Shown piece by piece: positions 36,063 to 44,825 of a DNA stretch of 56,246 nt (the first letter of the stretch is position 1; each line of letters opens with the position of its first letter). The DNA is from Pseudomonas juntendi (GTDB taxonomy: Bacteria > Pseudomonadota > Gammaproteobacteria > Pseudomonadales > Pseudomonadaceae), in the NCBI RefSeq assembly GCF_009932375.1, contig NZ_BLJG01000047.1, positions 1 through 56,246 of the forward strand. The letters run 5' to 3'. A program made the position numbers and the translations under genes. The notes under the pieces are model-generated. The model did not search any database. It saw nothing but the letters and a program-made list of their open reading frames with translations, and had not been told where the DNA came from.

Positions 36063-36941
36063 TTAGCGGCGCCGACCACTGATGCGCACCCAGCCGTCGC
36101 GCACGACGATCGGGTCCAGGTCGAAGTCGGCGGCATAGGCTGCGGCCACTTCCTCGCCCTGTTCGGCAAGGATGCCCGACAGTGCCAGGAGGCCACCTGG
36201 GCGAACCAGCCCGGACAGCTGCGGGGCCAGCGACACCAGCGGGCCGGCAAGGATGTTGGCGACCAGCACGTCGGCCTGCATCGCCGGCATGTGCTCTGGC
36301 AGGTACAGGGCCAGTTTCTCGTCGGCGATGCCATTGCGCTGGGCGTTGTCGCGGGAAGCCTCGATGGCTTGCACGTCGATGTCGGTACCCACCGCCTCAC
36401 GGGCGCCGAGCAGCAGGGCGGCGATGGCCAGAATGCCCGAGCCGCAACCGAAGTCCAGCACCTGGGTGCCTTCGAGCTGCTGGCCATCGAGCCATTCCAG
36501 GCACAGGGCGGTGGTGGGGTGGGTGCCGGTGCCGAAGGCCAGGCCCGGGTCGAGCAGCAGGTTGACCGCGTCTTTCTCGGGGGCGTCATGCCAGCTGGGC
36601 ACGATCCACAGGCGGCGGCCAAAGCGCATGGGCTGGAAGTTGTCCATCCAGCTGCGTTCCCAGTCCTGGTCCTCGATCACTTCGGCCTGGTGCTCGGGCA
36701 GTTCGGCGCCGGTCAGCAGGCGCAGGTGGGCGAACACCTGCTCAGCGTCGGTATCGGCTTCGAACAAGGCCAGCAGGTGGGTGTGCGACCACAGCGGGGT
36801 GGTATTGAGGTCGGGTTCGAATATCGGCTGGTCTTCGGCATCCATGAACGTGACAGAAACGGCGCCTACTTCAAGCAGGGCGTCTTCGTAGGTTTCGGCT
36901 TGTTCCGGGCTGATGGCCAGGCGTACTTGCAGCCAGGGCAT
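36063..36941 (-). CDS. prmA: Ribosomal protein L11 methyltransferase PrmA
   Basis: A 292-residue methyltransferase. An N-terminal L11-binding domain ([20 protein letters not shown]) is joined to a Rossmann fold with [22 protein letters not shown] and the SAM motif [20 protein letters not shown]. The NPPY-like catalytic position reads [10 protein letters not shown], as in PrmA. It trimethylates L11. The ATG at 36939-36941 begins the known N-terminus. Upstream (36942-37269) is a 328-base REP-filled gap. Confidence 0.95.
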   Translation of the reverse strand: MPWLQVRLAISPEQAETYEDALLEVGAVSVTFMDAEDQPIFEPDLNTTPLWSHTHLLALFEADTDAEQVFAHLRLLTGAELPEHQAEVIEDQDWERSWMDNFQPMRFGRRLWIVPSWHDAPEKDAVNLLLDPGLAFGTGTHPTTALCLEWLDGQQLEGTQVLDFGCGSGILAIAALLLGAREAVGTDIDVQAIEASRDNAQRNGIADEKLALYLPEHMPAMQADVLVANILAGPLVSLAPQLSGLVRPGGLLALSGILAEQGEEVAAAYAADFDLDPIVVRDGWVRISGRRR

Positions 36942-37076
36942 GGCGGGCACCTTTGGTAAATCGACAGGGGCAGCCCTAGGCTGCGCGAAGGCTGGCAGTT
37001 TACGCGAGTGCGCAGGGTTTGTAGAGAAGGCCTGGCACCGGCCTTGTGGGGGCAACTGTCTTGTATTGCCTGGGCG

Positions 37077-37255
37077 GGCCTCTTCGCCGGCAAGCCAGCT
37101 CCTACAGGTACTGCACAGGGCTTGAGGCGGATACGGTCGAGGTGGGAGCGGCCTTGTGTCGCGATAGGGCTGCGCAGCAGCCCCAGGATCTCAACGTCAT
37201 GCAACCATTGCCGGGGCCGCTTTGCGGCCCAATCGCGACACAAGGCCGCTCCCAC
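37077..37255. repeat. REP cluster in the gap between the hydratase gene and prmA
   Basis: A worn REP unit (GCCTCTTCGCCGGCAAGCCAGCTCCTACAGG, split from 37077 to about 37109) is followed by an inverted pair: GTGGGAGCGGCCTTGTGTCG (from 37142) and its complement ending at 37255. The gap 36942-37269 holds no gene that I can see; the first 130 bases are the leader of prmA. Confidence 0.85.
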
Positions 37256-37269
37256 AGGGGCGCGGTGCA

Positions 37270-37725
37270 TCAGACAAAGCAGAGCGAAAGCGACTCAGCA
37301 ATATAAGCAGGCTTCTCTTCACCCTCGATTTCCAGCGTGGCAATCGCCTTGAGCAGCCACTGCCCGGGTCTTTTTTCGGTCACCTCGGCCAGGTCCACTT
37401 TCAGCCGCACCTGGCTGTTCACCTTGACCGGCTGGATGAAACGCACGCTGTCCAGCCCGTAGTTCACCACCATCTTCATGCCTTGCGGCAGCACCAGGAT
37501 GTCTTCGATCAGCTTGGGGATCAGTGAAAGGGTCAGAAAGCCATGGGCAATCGTGCTGCCAAACGGGGTTTGCGCGGCCTTTTCCGGGTCGACATGGATG
37601 AACTGGAAATCGCCGGTGGCTTCGGCGAACAGGTTGATGCGCTGCTGGTCGATCTTCAGCCAGGCCGAGTGGCCCAGTTCCTTACCAACGTATTGCGAAA
37701 GCTCTGTAACCGGTACATAGGGCAT
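37270..37725 (-). CDS. MaoC-like (R)-specific enoyl-CoA hydratase (PhaJ type)
   Basis: A 151-residue single hot-dog hydratase. The catalytic hydratase-2 motif is ATGDFQFIHVDPEKA (Asp/His pair near residues 38-44), followed by FGSTIAHGFLTLSLIP. In pseudomonads such proteins convert enoyl-CoA from beta-oxidation to (R)-3-hydroxyacyl-CoA, which feeds polyhydroxyalkanoate synthesis; this looks like the PhaJ4/NodN-like branch. It is isolated, followed by REPs and divergent from lrgA. Substrate range cannot be read from the sequence. Confidence 0.88.
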   Translation of the reverse strand: MPYVPVTELSQYVGKELGHSAWLKIDQQRINLFAEATGDFQFIHVDPEKAAQTPFGSTIAHGFLTLSLIPKLIEDILVLPQGMKMVVNYGLDSVRFIQPVKVNSQVRLKVDLAEVTEKRPGQWLLKAIATLEIEGEEKPAYIAESLSLCFV

Positions 37726-37867
37726 CGCGGACTCTCCAGGTTGTCAGTTGGTACGAAAGTGCAAGATCAGCACGCTCGGCCATTGCAGTCAAGTTGTCCG
37801 CTTTTCGGCGAATATCGATCTATAGCACGGCGTGCTTATAATGGCGCCATGCCCAAGGGAGATGCTT

Positions 37868-38230
37868 ATGCTGTTGCGTGGTCTGACCTGGCTGGTGCTG
37901 TTCCAGCTGTTGGGAACGGCGATCAACCACCTGTTGCTGCCGGTTTTGCCGGGCCCGATCATTGGCCTGTTGCTGCTGCTGGGCTTCCTCATGGCCCGCG
38001 GCGAGGTTGGCAAGCCACTGAATGAAGCGGCCAGCAGCCTGCTGCGCTACCTGCCGCTGTTGCTGGTACCGCCGGCGGTGGGGGTGATGGTCTATGCCCG
38101 GGATATCGCTGCCGACTTCTGGGCGATTGTCGGCGCCCTGCTGATTTCCTGCTTGCTGACCCTGGTTTTCGTCGGGGTGCTGATGCAGAAACTGATCCAG
38201 CGCCAGAGCAAGCGCGAGGAGCAGCCATGA
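37868..38230 (+). CDS. CidA/LrgA-family holin-like protein
   Basis: A 120-residue membrane protein with four hydrophobic segments (LTWLVLFQLLGTAINHLLLP; GPIIGLLLLLGFLMARG; YLPLLLVPPAVGVMVY; AIVGALLISCLLTLVFVGVL). The PGPIIGLLLLL and LLLVPPAVGVM stretches are CidA/LrgA hallmarks. The ATG at 37868 is six bases after AAGGGAG; earlier in-frame starts lack a ribosome site. A TATAAT lies at 37837-37842. It overlaps lrgB. Such pairs affect murein hydrolase release and, in some bacteria, pyruvate or lactate-related transport. Confidence 0.9.
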   Translation: MLLRGLTWLVLFQLLGTAINHLLLPVLPGPIIGLLLLLGFLMARGEVGKPLNEAASSLLRYLPLLLVPPAVGVMVYARDIAADFWAIVGALLISCLLTLVFVGVLMQKLIQRQSKREEQP

Positions 38231-38943
38231 TGCTTGACTGGCAAGGCGCCCTGGATGCGGTCGTGCACCACCCTTTGTTTGGCATCGGTCTCACCCTGGC
38301 AGCCTACCAACTGGTGCTCGCCGCCTACGACAAGACGCGCTGGATCTTCCTGCAGCCGGTGTTGGTGTCGATGCTGCTGGTGATCGGCGTGCTGCTGGCG
38401 TGCGGCATCGACTACAGCGAATACCGCAACAGCACGCAAATCATGAATACCCTGCTGGGCCCGGCCACCGTGGCCCTGGCGGTGCCTTTGTACCTCAACC
38501 TGCGGCGCATCCGGCAGTTGTTCTGGCCCATCTTTACTACGCTGGTAGTCGGGGGGCTGTTTGCCACCCTGTGTTGCCTGCTGCTGGGCTGGTGGTTCGG
38601 TGCCGAGCATATGATCCTGATGACCATGGCGCCCAAGTCGGTCACCTCGCCGATCGCCATGCTGGTGGCCGAGCAGATTGGCGGGGTCGCTGCCCTGGCA
38701 GCGGTGTTCGTGCTGATTACCGGGGTAATCGGCGCCATCTTCGGCCCGGCGCTGCTCAGCCGTGTTGGCGTGCACAGCCCGGAAGCCCGCGGCATGTCGC
38801 TGGGGGTGACGGCGCACGCGGTGGGCACTTCGGTGGCCCTGCAGGAAAGTGACGAATGCGGCGCCTTTGCCGCGCTTGCAATGAGCCTGATGGGCGTAGC
38901 CACGGCGGTGTTCCTGCCGTTGGCGGTGAGCCTGGTGGCCTGA
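38227..38943 (+). CDS. LrgB-family membrane protein
   Basis: A 238-residue protein with about seven membrane segments. The family hallmark is MTMAPKSVTSPIAMLVAEQIGG near residue 135, with LGPATVALAVPLYLN near 78 and RGMSLGVTAHAVGTSVALQE near 193. It overlaps the CidA/LrgA gene by four bases, the normal operon arrangement, and is thought to act with it as a membrane complex. Confidence 0.93.
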   Translation: MMLDWQGALDAVVHHPLFGIGLTLAAYQLVLAAYDKTRWIFLQPVLVSMLLVIGVLLACGIDYSEYRNSTQIMNTLLGPATVALAVPLYLNLRRIRQLFWPIFTTLVVGGLFATLCCLLLGWWFGAEHMILMTMAPKSVTSPIAMLVAEQIGGVAALAAVFVLITGVIGAIFGPALLSRVGVHSPEARGMSLGVTAHAVGTSVALQESDECGAFAALAMSLMGVATAVFLPLAVSLVA

Positions 38944-38952
38944 GGACTGGTG

Positions 38953-39543
38953 ATGACGCTACCGCTGTTTCCGCTCAATACCGTGCTGTTTCCTGGCTGC
39001 TTTCTCGACTTGCAGATTTTCGAGGCGCGCTACCTCGACATGATCGGGCGCTGCATGAAGCAGGGCGAAGGGTTTGGCGTGGTGTGCATCCTGGAGGGCG
39101 AGCAGGTGGGCAAGGCGCCGCCGACGGTCGCCTCGATCGGCTGCGAGGCGCTGATCCGCGATTTCGTACAGCAGGACAACGGCTTGCTGGGCATTCGCGT
39201 CGAAGGCGTGCGGCGCTTCAACCTGGACAGCACCGAGGTGCAAAAGGACCAGTTGCTGGTAGGGCAGGTGCAGTGGCTGGCCGAGCAGGCCGACAGCCCG
39301 TTGCTGGAAGCGGACGATGACCTGGTGGCGCTGCTGGTGGCCTTGGGTGAGCACCCGATGGTCGAGGCGCTGGACATGCCGCGCCCGCTGGACGGGCGCC
39401 AGGCGCTGGCCAACCAGCTGGCTTACCTGCTGCCGTTCATGGAAGAAGACAAGCTGGACCTGCTGAGCCTCGACTCGCCGCAGCAGCGGCTGGGCGAGAT
39501 CCAGAAATTGCTGGAGCGGATTCAGGGCGAGCTGTTTGCCTGA
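38953..39543 (+). CDS. LON substrate-binding domain protein
   Basis: A 196-residue protein consisting only of a LON N-terminal domain (TLPLFPLNTVLFPGCFLDLQ at the start; IFEARYLDMIGRCM; FGVVCILEG) plus a helical tail. There is no ATPase or protease domain, so it is not Lon. Such stand-alone proteins have no firmly established role; one idea is peptide or protein binding. Follows lrgB by nine bases with GAGG before the ATG, so probably the third gene of that operon. Confidence 0.9.
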   Translation: MTLPLFPLNTVLFPGCFLDLQIFEARYLDMIGRCMKQGEGFGVVCILEGEQVGKAPPTVASIGCEALIRDFVQQDNGLLGIRVEGVRRFNLDSTEVQKDQLLVGQVQWLAEQADSPLLEADDDLVALLVALGEHPMVEALDMPRPLDGRQALANQLAYLLPFMEEDKLDLLSLDSPQQRLGEIQKLLERIQGELFA

Positions 39544-39621
39544 GGTGAGAGTTGCCTGCGCCGGCCTGTTGGTAGCGGAGCCTGTTTACTAGCGGCTTGC
39601 CCCATCGACAGGCTGGCAACA

Positions 39622-40938
39622 TCAATAGTGATACCTGGCCAACGCCTGCGGCAGTGCGTGCATGGCAAAAAAGGCCAACAGCGCCACGCAAGCCGGCAAC
39701 ACCAGCCACCATACCCGCTGCGGCAAGGCCGGCAGCGGCTGGCGGTACTGCACCAGGGTCAGGCTGAAGGCACACACGCAGCAGGCCAGCAGAGCCCCGG
39801 CGAGGATATCGGTGGGCCAGTGAGCACCCAGGTAGACCCGCGACAGGGCAATCGCCAGCGCCGGAATGCAGCCCAGCATCACCCAGGTCAGGCGCATCCG
39901 TGGCGGCTGACCGCGCCCGGCCAGCACCGCCATCACCAGGAAGAAGGCAAACGATGCCGAGCTGTGCCCGCTGGGCATGCTGTAGCTGGTCAGCGGGTCG
40001 CTCAGTACCTCGGGCCGGGCACGGGCAAACAGCCATTTGAGGGTGCCATTGGCGATTGCCGTGCCCATCAGCGCGCCACCGGCGAACACGGCGTGACGCC
40101 ATTGCCGGGCCAGCAGCAACAGGCCGGTCAGCAAGCCGCCCAGGAACAGCTGGGTTCTGAAGTCGCCCAGGCGGGTGACCAGGACCACGGTGCCATCGAT
40201 GGCCTGGCTGCGGTGCTCCTGCACCAGGGTCATCACGCCTTGGTCGAATTCATGCAGGTACGGCCAGCCCAGAAAAATGCCGGCCAGGGCGAGCAGGCTC
40301 AAGCCGGCAACCAGCCGGGTGCCGTGGCGTTGATCGCGAATGCTGCTGTTCAGGCTCAGGCCGATTAGCGCAGCCAGGCCGCCGGCGAGGATGCCGGCGT
40401 CCAGCCAGAAGCCCTCTGGCAAGGGCAGGCGCATGGCAGCCCCCGTGGCCCAGCCAGGCAGCAGGTAGGCCACTGACCAACCCGCGCCGGCCACCAGGCT
40501 GACGGCGATGAAGCGTGGCAGCGGCATGTCGAACATGCCGGCGACCATCGGCAGCATGGGGCGCAGCGGGCCGATGAAGCGGCCGACCAGCAGGCTGGCG
40601 ATGCCGTAGCGCTGGAAGTAGGTTTCGGCACTGCCGATCCACTCCGGGTGATGGCGCAGCAATGGCAGCCGGCGGATGTTCTGGTGGAAGTACTTGCCCA
40701 CCGTGTATGACAGGGCGTCGCCCAGCAGCCCGCCGAGAAAACCCAGCAGCAAGGTCTCGCCCAGGCTGAAGGTGCCGCTACCGGCCAGTACCGCCACGGC
40801 GAACAGCAGCACCGTACCCGGCACGATGATGCCGGCGATGGCCAGGCATTCGACGCAGGCCACCAGGAAAATCGCCACGCCAAGCCACTGTGGGTTGGCG
40901 CTGAGCCAGCCGGTCAGGCTGTCGAGCCATTGGCCCAT
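39622..40938 (-). CDS. DedA-PAP2 fusion membrane protein
   Basis: A 438-residue membrane protein joining two lipid-handling domains. Residues 1-190 are DedA/SNARE-associated, with GDALSYTVGKYF and the essential-arginine motif VGRFIGPLRPMLPMVAG (117-133). Residues 205-438 are a PAP2 acid phosphatase with all three motifs: K301-x6-R308-P309, PSGHS (322-326) and S366-R-x5-H373-x3-D377. Known DedA proteins include undecaprenyl-phosphate transporters, and PAP2 proteins include undecaprenyl-pyrophosphate and PGP phosphatases, so coupled dephosphorylation and flipping of a lipid carrier is a plausible but untested role. It precedes the glycosylase stop by two bases and shares its operon. Confidence 0.92.
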   Translation of the reverse strand: MGQWLDSLTGWLSANPQWLGVAIFLVACVECLAIAGIIVPGTVLLFAVAVLAGSGTFSLGETLLLGFLGGLLGDALSYTVGKYFHQNIRRLPLLRHHPEWIGSAETYFQRYGIASLLVGRFIGPLRPMLPMVAGMFDMPLPRFIAVSLVAGAGWSVAYLLPGWATGAAMRLPLPEGFWLDAGILAGGLAALIGLSLNSSIRDQRHGTRLVAGLSLLALAGIFLGWPYLHEFDQGVMTLVQEHRSQAIDGTVVLVTRLGDFRTQLFLGGLLTGLLLLARQWRHAVFAGGALMGTAIANGTLKWLFARARPEVLSDPLTSYSMPSGHSSASFAFFLVMAVLAGRGQPPRMRLTWVMLGCIPALAIALSRVYLGAHWPTDILAGALLACCVCAFSLTLVQYRQPLPALPQRVWWLVLPACVALLAFFAMHALPQALARYHY

Positions 40939-40940
40939 GG

Positions 40941-41609
40941 TCAGCTTCCTTGTTCGAGAATGAAGAAATCGCGACCTTCGACTTGGCCGCGGCGCAAGGG
41001 GTTCCGCGTGCAGAAACGCGCGTACTCGGCATCGACGAAGCGGTATGGCAAGTGCTCGTCGCGCCCGTGCGGGATACCCAGGCGGGTGGCCTGGATCACC
41101 TTCGGCACGGGGCTGCCACAATCCTCCACATACAGGCGCTCGGCGTCGAAGCGCCGGGCGTCCCACTGTGGCACTTTCAAGCCCAAGGCGCGGCACAGCA
41201 GCGTTTGCCCGGCGCACAGGCGTTCCGGCGGGCGCAGCTTGCCACTGGCATCGGGGTTGTTCAGTTGCATCTGGGCCAGGCTGTTGGGGCCCGAGCGGGC
41301 GTCCTGCCAAGGATAGGCGGACTTGATGAGCACTGCGTTGCCAGGGCCGTGGGCGCTGAAGTTCAGCGAGTCGCCGCCGCGCGCGTAGTACATGTAGATA
41401 TGCCCGCCATCGAGGAACAGCGCCTTGCGCTTCTCGGTGTAGCCGAGCGAGGCATGGCTGCCTTTGTCGGTGAGGTAGTAGGCCTCGGTTTCGATGATGC
41501 GCGCCGCCAGCCACAGGTCGCCCTGGCGATGGCGGATGACCTTGCCCAGCAGGGCTTTGGCCAGGGTTTGAGCGTCGCGGTCGAAAAAGCTGTCGGGCAG
41601 GGCTGGCAT
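40941..41609 (-). CDS. 3-methyladenine DNA glycosylase (AAG/Mpg type)
   Basis: A 222-residue glycosylase that excises alkylated purines. Hallmarks are [19 protein letters not shown] near residue 40 (with catalytic Glu), [18 protein letters not shown] and [15 protein letters not shown]. The ATG at 41607-41609 (MPALPDSFF) is chosen because upstream codons come from a REP pair. It is followed after two bases by the DedA-PAP2 gene and is likely co-transcribed with it. Confidence 0.93.
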   Translation of the reverse strand: MPALPDSFFDRDAQTLAKALLGKVIRHRQGDLWLAARIIETEAYYLTDKGSHASLGYTEKRKALFLDGGHIYMYYARGGDSLNFSAHGPGNAVLIKSAYPWQDARSGPNSLAQMQLNNPDASGKLRPPERLCAGQTLLCRALGLKVPQWDARRFDAERLYVEDCGSPVPKVIQATRLGIPHGRDEHLPYRFVDAEYARFCTRNPLRRGQVEGRDFFILEQGS

Positions 41610-41694
41610 GCGGGCTGTTCGCGGTTTGGGGACGCCAGATGATAGCAATGAATCGCTTAATCGAGGCTGAATCGAGTGTGGTGTTGGCGGGGCC

Positions 41695-41787
41695 GGCCCT
41701 TTCGCGGGCATACCCGCTCCCACAGGTACTGCATGGCCCAAGGCCTTGTGAAATCCCTGTGGGAGCGGGCGCGCCCGCGAAAGGGCC
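41695..41787. repeat. Inverted REP pair between glycosylase and proA
   Basis: GGCCCTTTCGCGGGCATACC (from 41695) faces its complement ending at 41787, each with CCCGCTCCCACAGG. It fills much of the 326-base divergent gap 41610-41935; the remainder holds the proA promoter region and no visible gene. Confidence 0.92.
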
Positions 41788-41895
41788 ACAGCAGGAGAGT
41801 GATTTCGATAAGAGCGGTTACATCTTTCCTGCATATTGCCCAGGCCATTTTCGACCATCCGCCACCCACCGCTGGGCGTATACCTGCGCGGCAGT

Positions 41896-41901
41896 TATAA
41901 T
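41896..41901 (+). promoter_or_regulatory. Possible -10 element of proA
   Basis: TATAAT, 35 bases before the proA ATG. No good -35 hexamer is seen at the usual spacing, so it is offered with low confidence. Confidence 0.4.
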
Positions 41902-41935
41902 CAGCCGATTTCCCCTTCGCCAAGACACCGAACCC

Positions 41936-43207
41936 ATGACTGAGTCCGTTCTTGACTATATGACCCGCCTGGGTCGCGCTGCCCGCGAGGCGTCCCGGGT
42001 CATCGGCCGTGCCAGCACTGCGCAGAAGAACCGCGCCCTGTTGGCCGCCGCCGATGCGCTGGATGCTGCCCGCGCCGAGCTCACCGCTGCCAACGAACTG
42101 GACCTGGCCGCCGGCCGTGCCAATGGCCTGGAGCCTGCGCTGCTGGACCGCCTGGCGCTGACCCCGGCCCGCATCGACGGCATGATCACCGGCCTGCGCC
42201 AGGTGGCCAGCCTGCCGGACCCGGTGGGCGCCATCCGGGACATGAGCTACCGCCCATCGGGCATCCAGGTCGGCAAGATGCGTACGCCACTGGGGGTGAT
42301 CGGGATCATCTACGAGTCGCGCCCCAACGTGACCATCGATGCCGCCAGCCTGTGCCTGAAGTCGGGTAACGCCACCATCCTGCGTGGCGGCTCCGAAGCC
42401 ATTCATTCCAACCGCGCCATCGCCACCTGCATCCAGCGTGGCCTGGCCGCTGCCGACCTGCCGGCCGCGGTGGTCCAGGTGGTCGAAACCACCGACCGCG
42501 AGGCCGTGGGCGCGCTGATCAGCATGCCTGCGTTCGTCGATGTCATCGTCCCCCGTGGTGGCCGTGGCCTCATCGAGCGCATCAGCCGCGATGCCCGTGT
42601 GCCGGTGATCAAGCACCTGGACGGTATCTGCCACATCTATGTCAGCCAGCATGCCGACCTGGACAAGGCCTGGAATGTGGCATTCAACGCCAAGACATAC
42701 CGCTACGGCATTTGCGGGGCCATGGAAACGCTGCTGGTCGACCAGCAGGTGGCCGAGCGCTTCCTGCCGGAAATGGCCCGCCGCTTCCGGGACAAAGGCG
42801 TGGAACTACGGGGTTGCGAGCGCACCCAGGCACTCATCGACGCCAAACCGGCTACCGAAGACGACTGGCACACCGAGTACCTGGACGCGATCCTAGCAAT
42901 TCGCGTGGTCGACGGCCTGGACCAGGCTATCGAACACATCAATCACTATGGCTCGCACCACACCGACTCGATCATCAGCGAACACCAGGGCGAAGCCCGC
43001 CAGTTCATGGCGGAGGTCGATTCGGCATCGGTCATGCTCAACACCCCAACCTGTTTCGCCGATGGCTTCGAGTACGGGCTGGGCGCGGAAATCGGCATTT
43101 CCACCGACAAGCTGCATGCCCGCGGCCCCGTCGGCCTGGAGGGGCTGACCTGCGAAAAATACGTCGTCATCGGTGACGGCCAGTTGCGCGGTCAGGGGTC
43201 CTGCTGA
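41936..43207 (+). CDS. proA: Glutamate-5-semialdehyde dehydrogenase ProA
   Basis: A 423-residue NADPH-dependent reductase of proline synthesis, acting on glutamyl-5-phosphate. Hallmarks are [35 protein letters not shown], the catalytic-cysteine segment [13 protein letters not shown] and the closing [20 protein letters not shown]. The ATG at 41936 gives the standard N-terminus MTESVLDYM. It heads a rightward run reaching lipA and is followed at once by nadD. Confidence 0.97.
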   Translation: MTESVLDYMTRLGRAAREASRVIGRASTAQKNRALLAAADALDAARAELTAANELDLAAGRANGLEPALLDRLALTPARIDGMITGLRQVASLPDPVGAIRDMSYRPSGIQVGKMRTPLGVIGIIYESRPNVTIDAASLCLKSGNATILRGGSEAIHSNRAIATCIQRGLAAADLPAAVVQVVETTDREAVGALISMPAFVDVIVPRGGRGLIERISRDARVPVIKHLDGICHIYVSQHADLDKAWNVAFNAKTYRYGICGAMETLLVDQQVAERFLPEMARRFRDKGVELRGCERTQALIDAKPATEDDWHTEYLDAILAIRVVDGLDQAIEHINHYGSHHTDSIISEHQGEARQFMAEVDSASVMLNTPTCFADGFEYGLGAEIGISTDKLHARGPVGLEGLTCEKYVVIGDGQLRGQGSC

Positions 43208-43208
43208 G

Positions 43209-43868
43209 TTGAGCAAGGCCCAGGCAGTCCGGCGCATCGGCATTCTCGGCGGAACGTTCGATCCGGTGCACATCGGCCACCTGCGCAGCGCGCTGGAAGT
43301 GGCCGAGTTCATGGGGCTGGACGAACTGCGCCTGCTGCCCAATGCCCGGCCGCCGCACCGCGATACCCCGCAGGTGGCCGCGCAAGACCGCCTGGCCATG
43401 GTGCGCGAAGCAGTACAGGGGGTGGCCTGCCTGAGCGTCGACGCCCGTGAGCTTGAGCGTGACAAGCCGTCGTACACCATCGACACACTGGAGTCGGTCC
43501 GTGCCGAACTGGCCGGTAACGACCAGTTGTTCCTGGTGCTGGGCTGGGATGCCTTCTGTGGCTTGCCCAACTGGCACCGCTGGGAAGAATTGCTGCAACA
43601 CTGTCACATTCTGGTGCTGCAACGCCCGGATGCCGACGTAGAACCCCCTGACGAGCTGCGCAACCTGCTGGCTGCGCGCTCGGAGAGCGATCCCACCGCC
43701 ATGTCCGGCCCGGCGGGAAATATTTCGTTCGTCTGGCAGACACCGCTTGCGGTGTCGGCTACACAGATCCGACAGCTGCTGGCCAGCGGCAAATCGGTGA
43801 GGTTCCTGGTGCCGGACGCCGTACTGGCCTATATCGAGGCGCACGAACTGTATCGTGCGCCCAACTGA
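43209..43868 (+). CDS. nadD: Nicotinate-nucleotide adenylyltransferase NadD
   Basis: A 219-residue adenylyltransferase of NAD synthesis. The nucleotidyl-transfer motif is [18 protein letters not shown], the substrate loop [10 protein letters not shown], and the C-terminal motif [10 protein letters not shown]. No ATG fits. The TTG at 43209 lies one base after the proA stop and gives an N-terminus close to other NadD proteins; a GTG at 43173 inside proA would add twelve residues and remains possible. Confidence 0.95.
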   Translation: MSKAQAVRRIGILGGTFDPVHIGHLRSALEVAEFMGLDELRLLPNARPPHRDTPQVAAQDRLAMVREAVQGVACLSVDARELERDKPSYTIDTLESVRAELAGNDQLFLVLGWDAFCGLPNWHRWEELLQHCHILVLQRPDADVEPPDELRNLLAARSESDPTAMSGPAGNISFVWQTPLAVSATQIRQLLASGKSVRFLVPDAVLAYIEAHELYRAPN

Positions 43869-43911
43869 CGGCGCCCCTGGCGCCTCATCCAACGAGTTGA
43901 ACGAGTTTTAT

Positions 43912-44331
43912 ATGACCAAGCAGAAAATTTACGGCGAAGAACTGGTCGCAGTGACCAAGGCCGCGCTGGAAGACGTGAAGGCCCAGGACATCCAGGTCAT
44001 CGACGTGCGCGAGAAGCACAGCCTGACCGATTACATGATCATTGCCACCGGTACCTCCAACCGCCAGATCAACGCCATGGCCGAAAAGGTCCGTGAAGCC
44101 GTCAAGGCCAAGGGCGCACAGCCTCTGGGCGAAGAAGGCAAGGGCGACAGCGATTGGGTGCTGCTGGACCTGAACGACGTCATCGTGCACATGATGACCG
44201 CCGCTGCGCGCCAGTTCTACGACCTGGAGCGCCTGTGGCAAGGCGCCGAGCAAAGCCGTGCTGCCGATGGCAAGCACCACAGCCCGGACCATGCCCACGA
44301 GTACTCCGACAAGCTCAAAGACCGCGAATAA
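43912..44331 (+). CDS. rsfS: Ribosome silencing factor RsfS
   Basis: A 139-residue RsfS/Iojap protein that binds L14 and blocks subunit joining during starvation. Hallmarks are [20 protein letters not shown], the [14 protein letters not shown] helix and [21 protein letters not shown]. The C-terminal 25 residues are His-rich and charged, a common tail. ATG at 43912. Lies between nadD and rlmH, the conserved order. Confidence 0.95.
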   Translation: MTKQKIYGEELVAVTKAALEDVKAQDIQVIDVREKHSLTDYMIIATGTSNRQINAMAEKVREAVKAKGAQPLGEEGKGDSDWVLLDLNDVIVHMMTAAARQFYDLERLWQGAEQSRAADGKHHSPDHAHEYSDKLKDRE

Positions 44332-44341
44332 GGGCAGCGCC

Positions 44342-44809
44342 GTGCGTTTGCGCCTGATTGCGGTCGGCTCGCGCATGCCGAAGTGGGTCGAGGAAGGCTG
44401 GCATGAATATGCCAAGCGCCTGCCCGCCGAGCTGTCGCTGGAGCTGGTGGAAATTCCGCTGAACACCCGTGGCAAGAATGCCGACGTCGCCCGCCTGATC
44501 CGTCAGGAGGGCGAGGCCATGCTGAGCAAGGTGCAGCCCGGGGAACGCATCGTTACCCTGGAGGTCCATGGCAAGCCCTGGAGTACCGAGCAACTGGCGG
44601 GCGAGCTGGATCGCTGGCGGCTGGACGCGCGCACGGTCAATTTGATGGTTGGCGGCCCGGAGGGCCTGGCGCCTGAGGTTTGCGCGCGCGCCGAGCAACG
44701 CTGGTCGCTGTCGCCGCTGACCCTGCCACACCCGTTGGTAAGGATACTCATCGGCGAGCAGATCTACCGCGCCTGGACCGTGTTGTCCGGGCACCCTTAC
44801 CACAAATGA
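44342..44809 (+). CDS. rlmH: 23S rRNA pseudouridine-1915 N3-methyltransferase RlmH
   Basis: A 155-residue SPOUT methyltransferase, the exact family length. Hallmarks are the N-terminal [19 protein letters not shown], the knot segment [13 protein letters not shown] and [20 protein letters not shown]. The start is a GTG at 44342, ten bases after the rsfS stop. It modifies helix 69 of 23S rRNA on assembled ribosomes. Confidence 0.96.
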   Translation: MRLRLIAVGSRMPKWVEEGWHEYAKRLPAELSLELVEIPLNTRGKNADVARLIRQEGEAMLSKVQPGERIVTLEVHGKPWSTEQLAGELDRWRLDARTVNLMVGGPEGLAPEVCARAEQRWSLSPLTLPHPLVRILIGEQIYRAWTVLSGHPYHK

Positions 44810-44825
44810 GCCTGTAAGCCGTCCG

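Noticed and set aside
37793..37842. Full sigma-70 promoter for lrgAB
   Set aside because: A TATAAT is present at 37837, but no -35 hexamer lies at 16-18 bases; only the -10 is noted under the gene.
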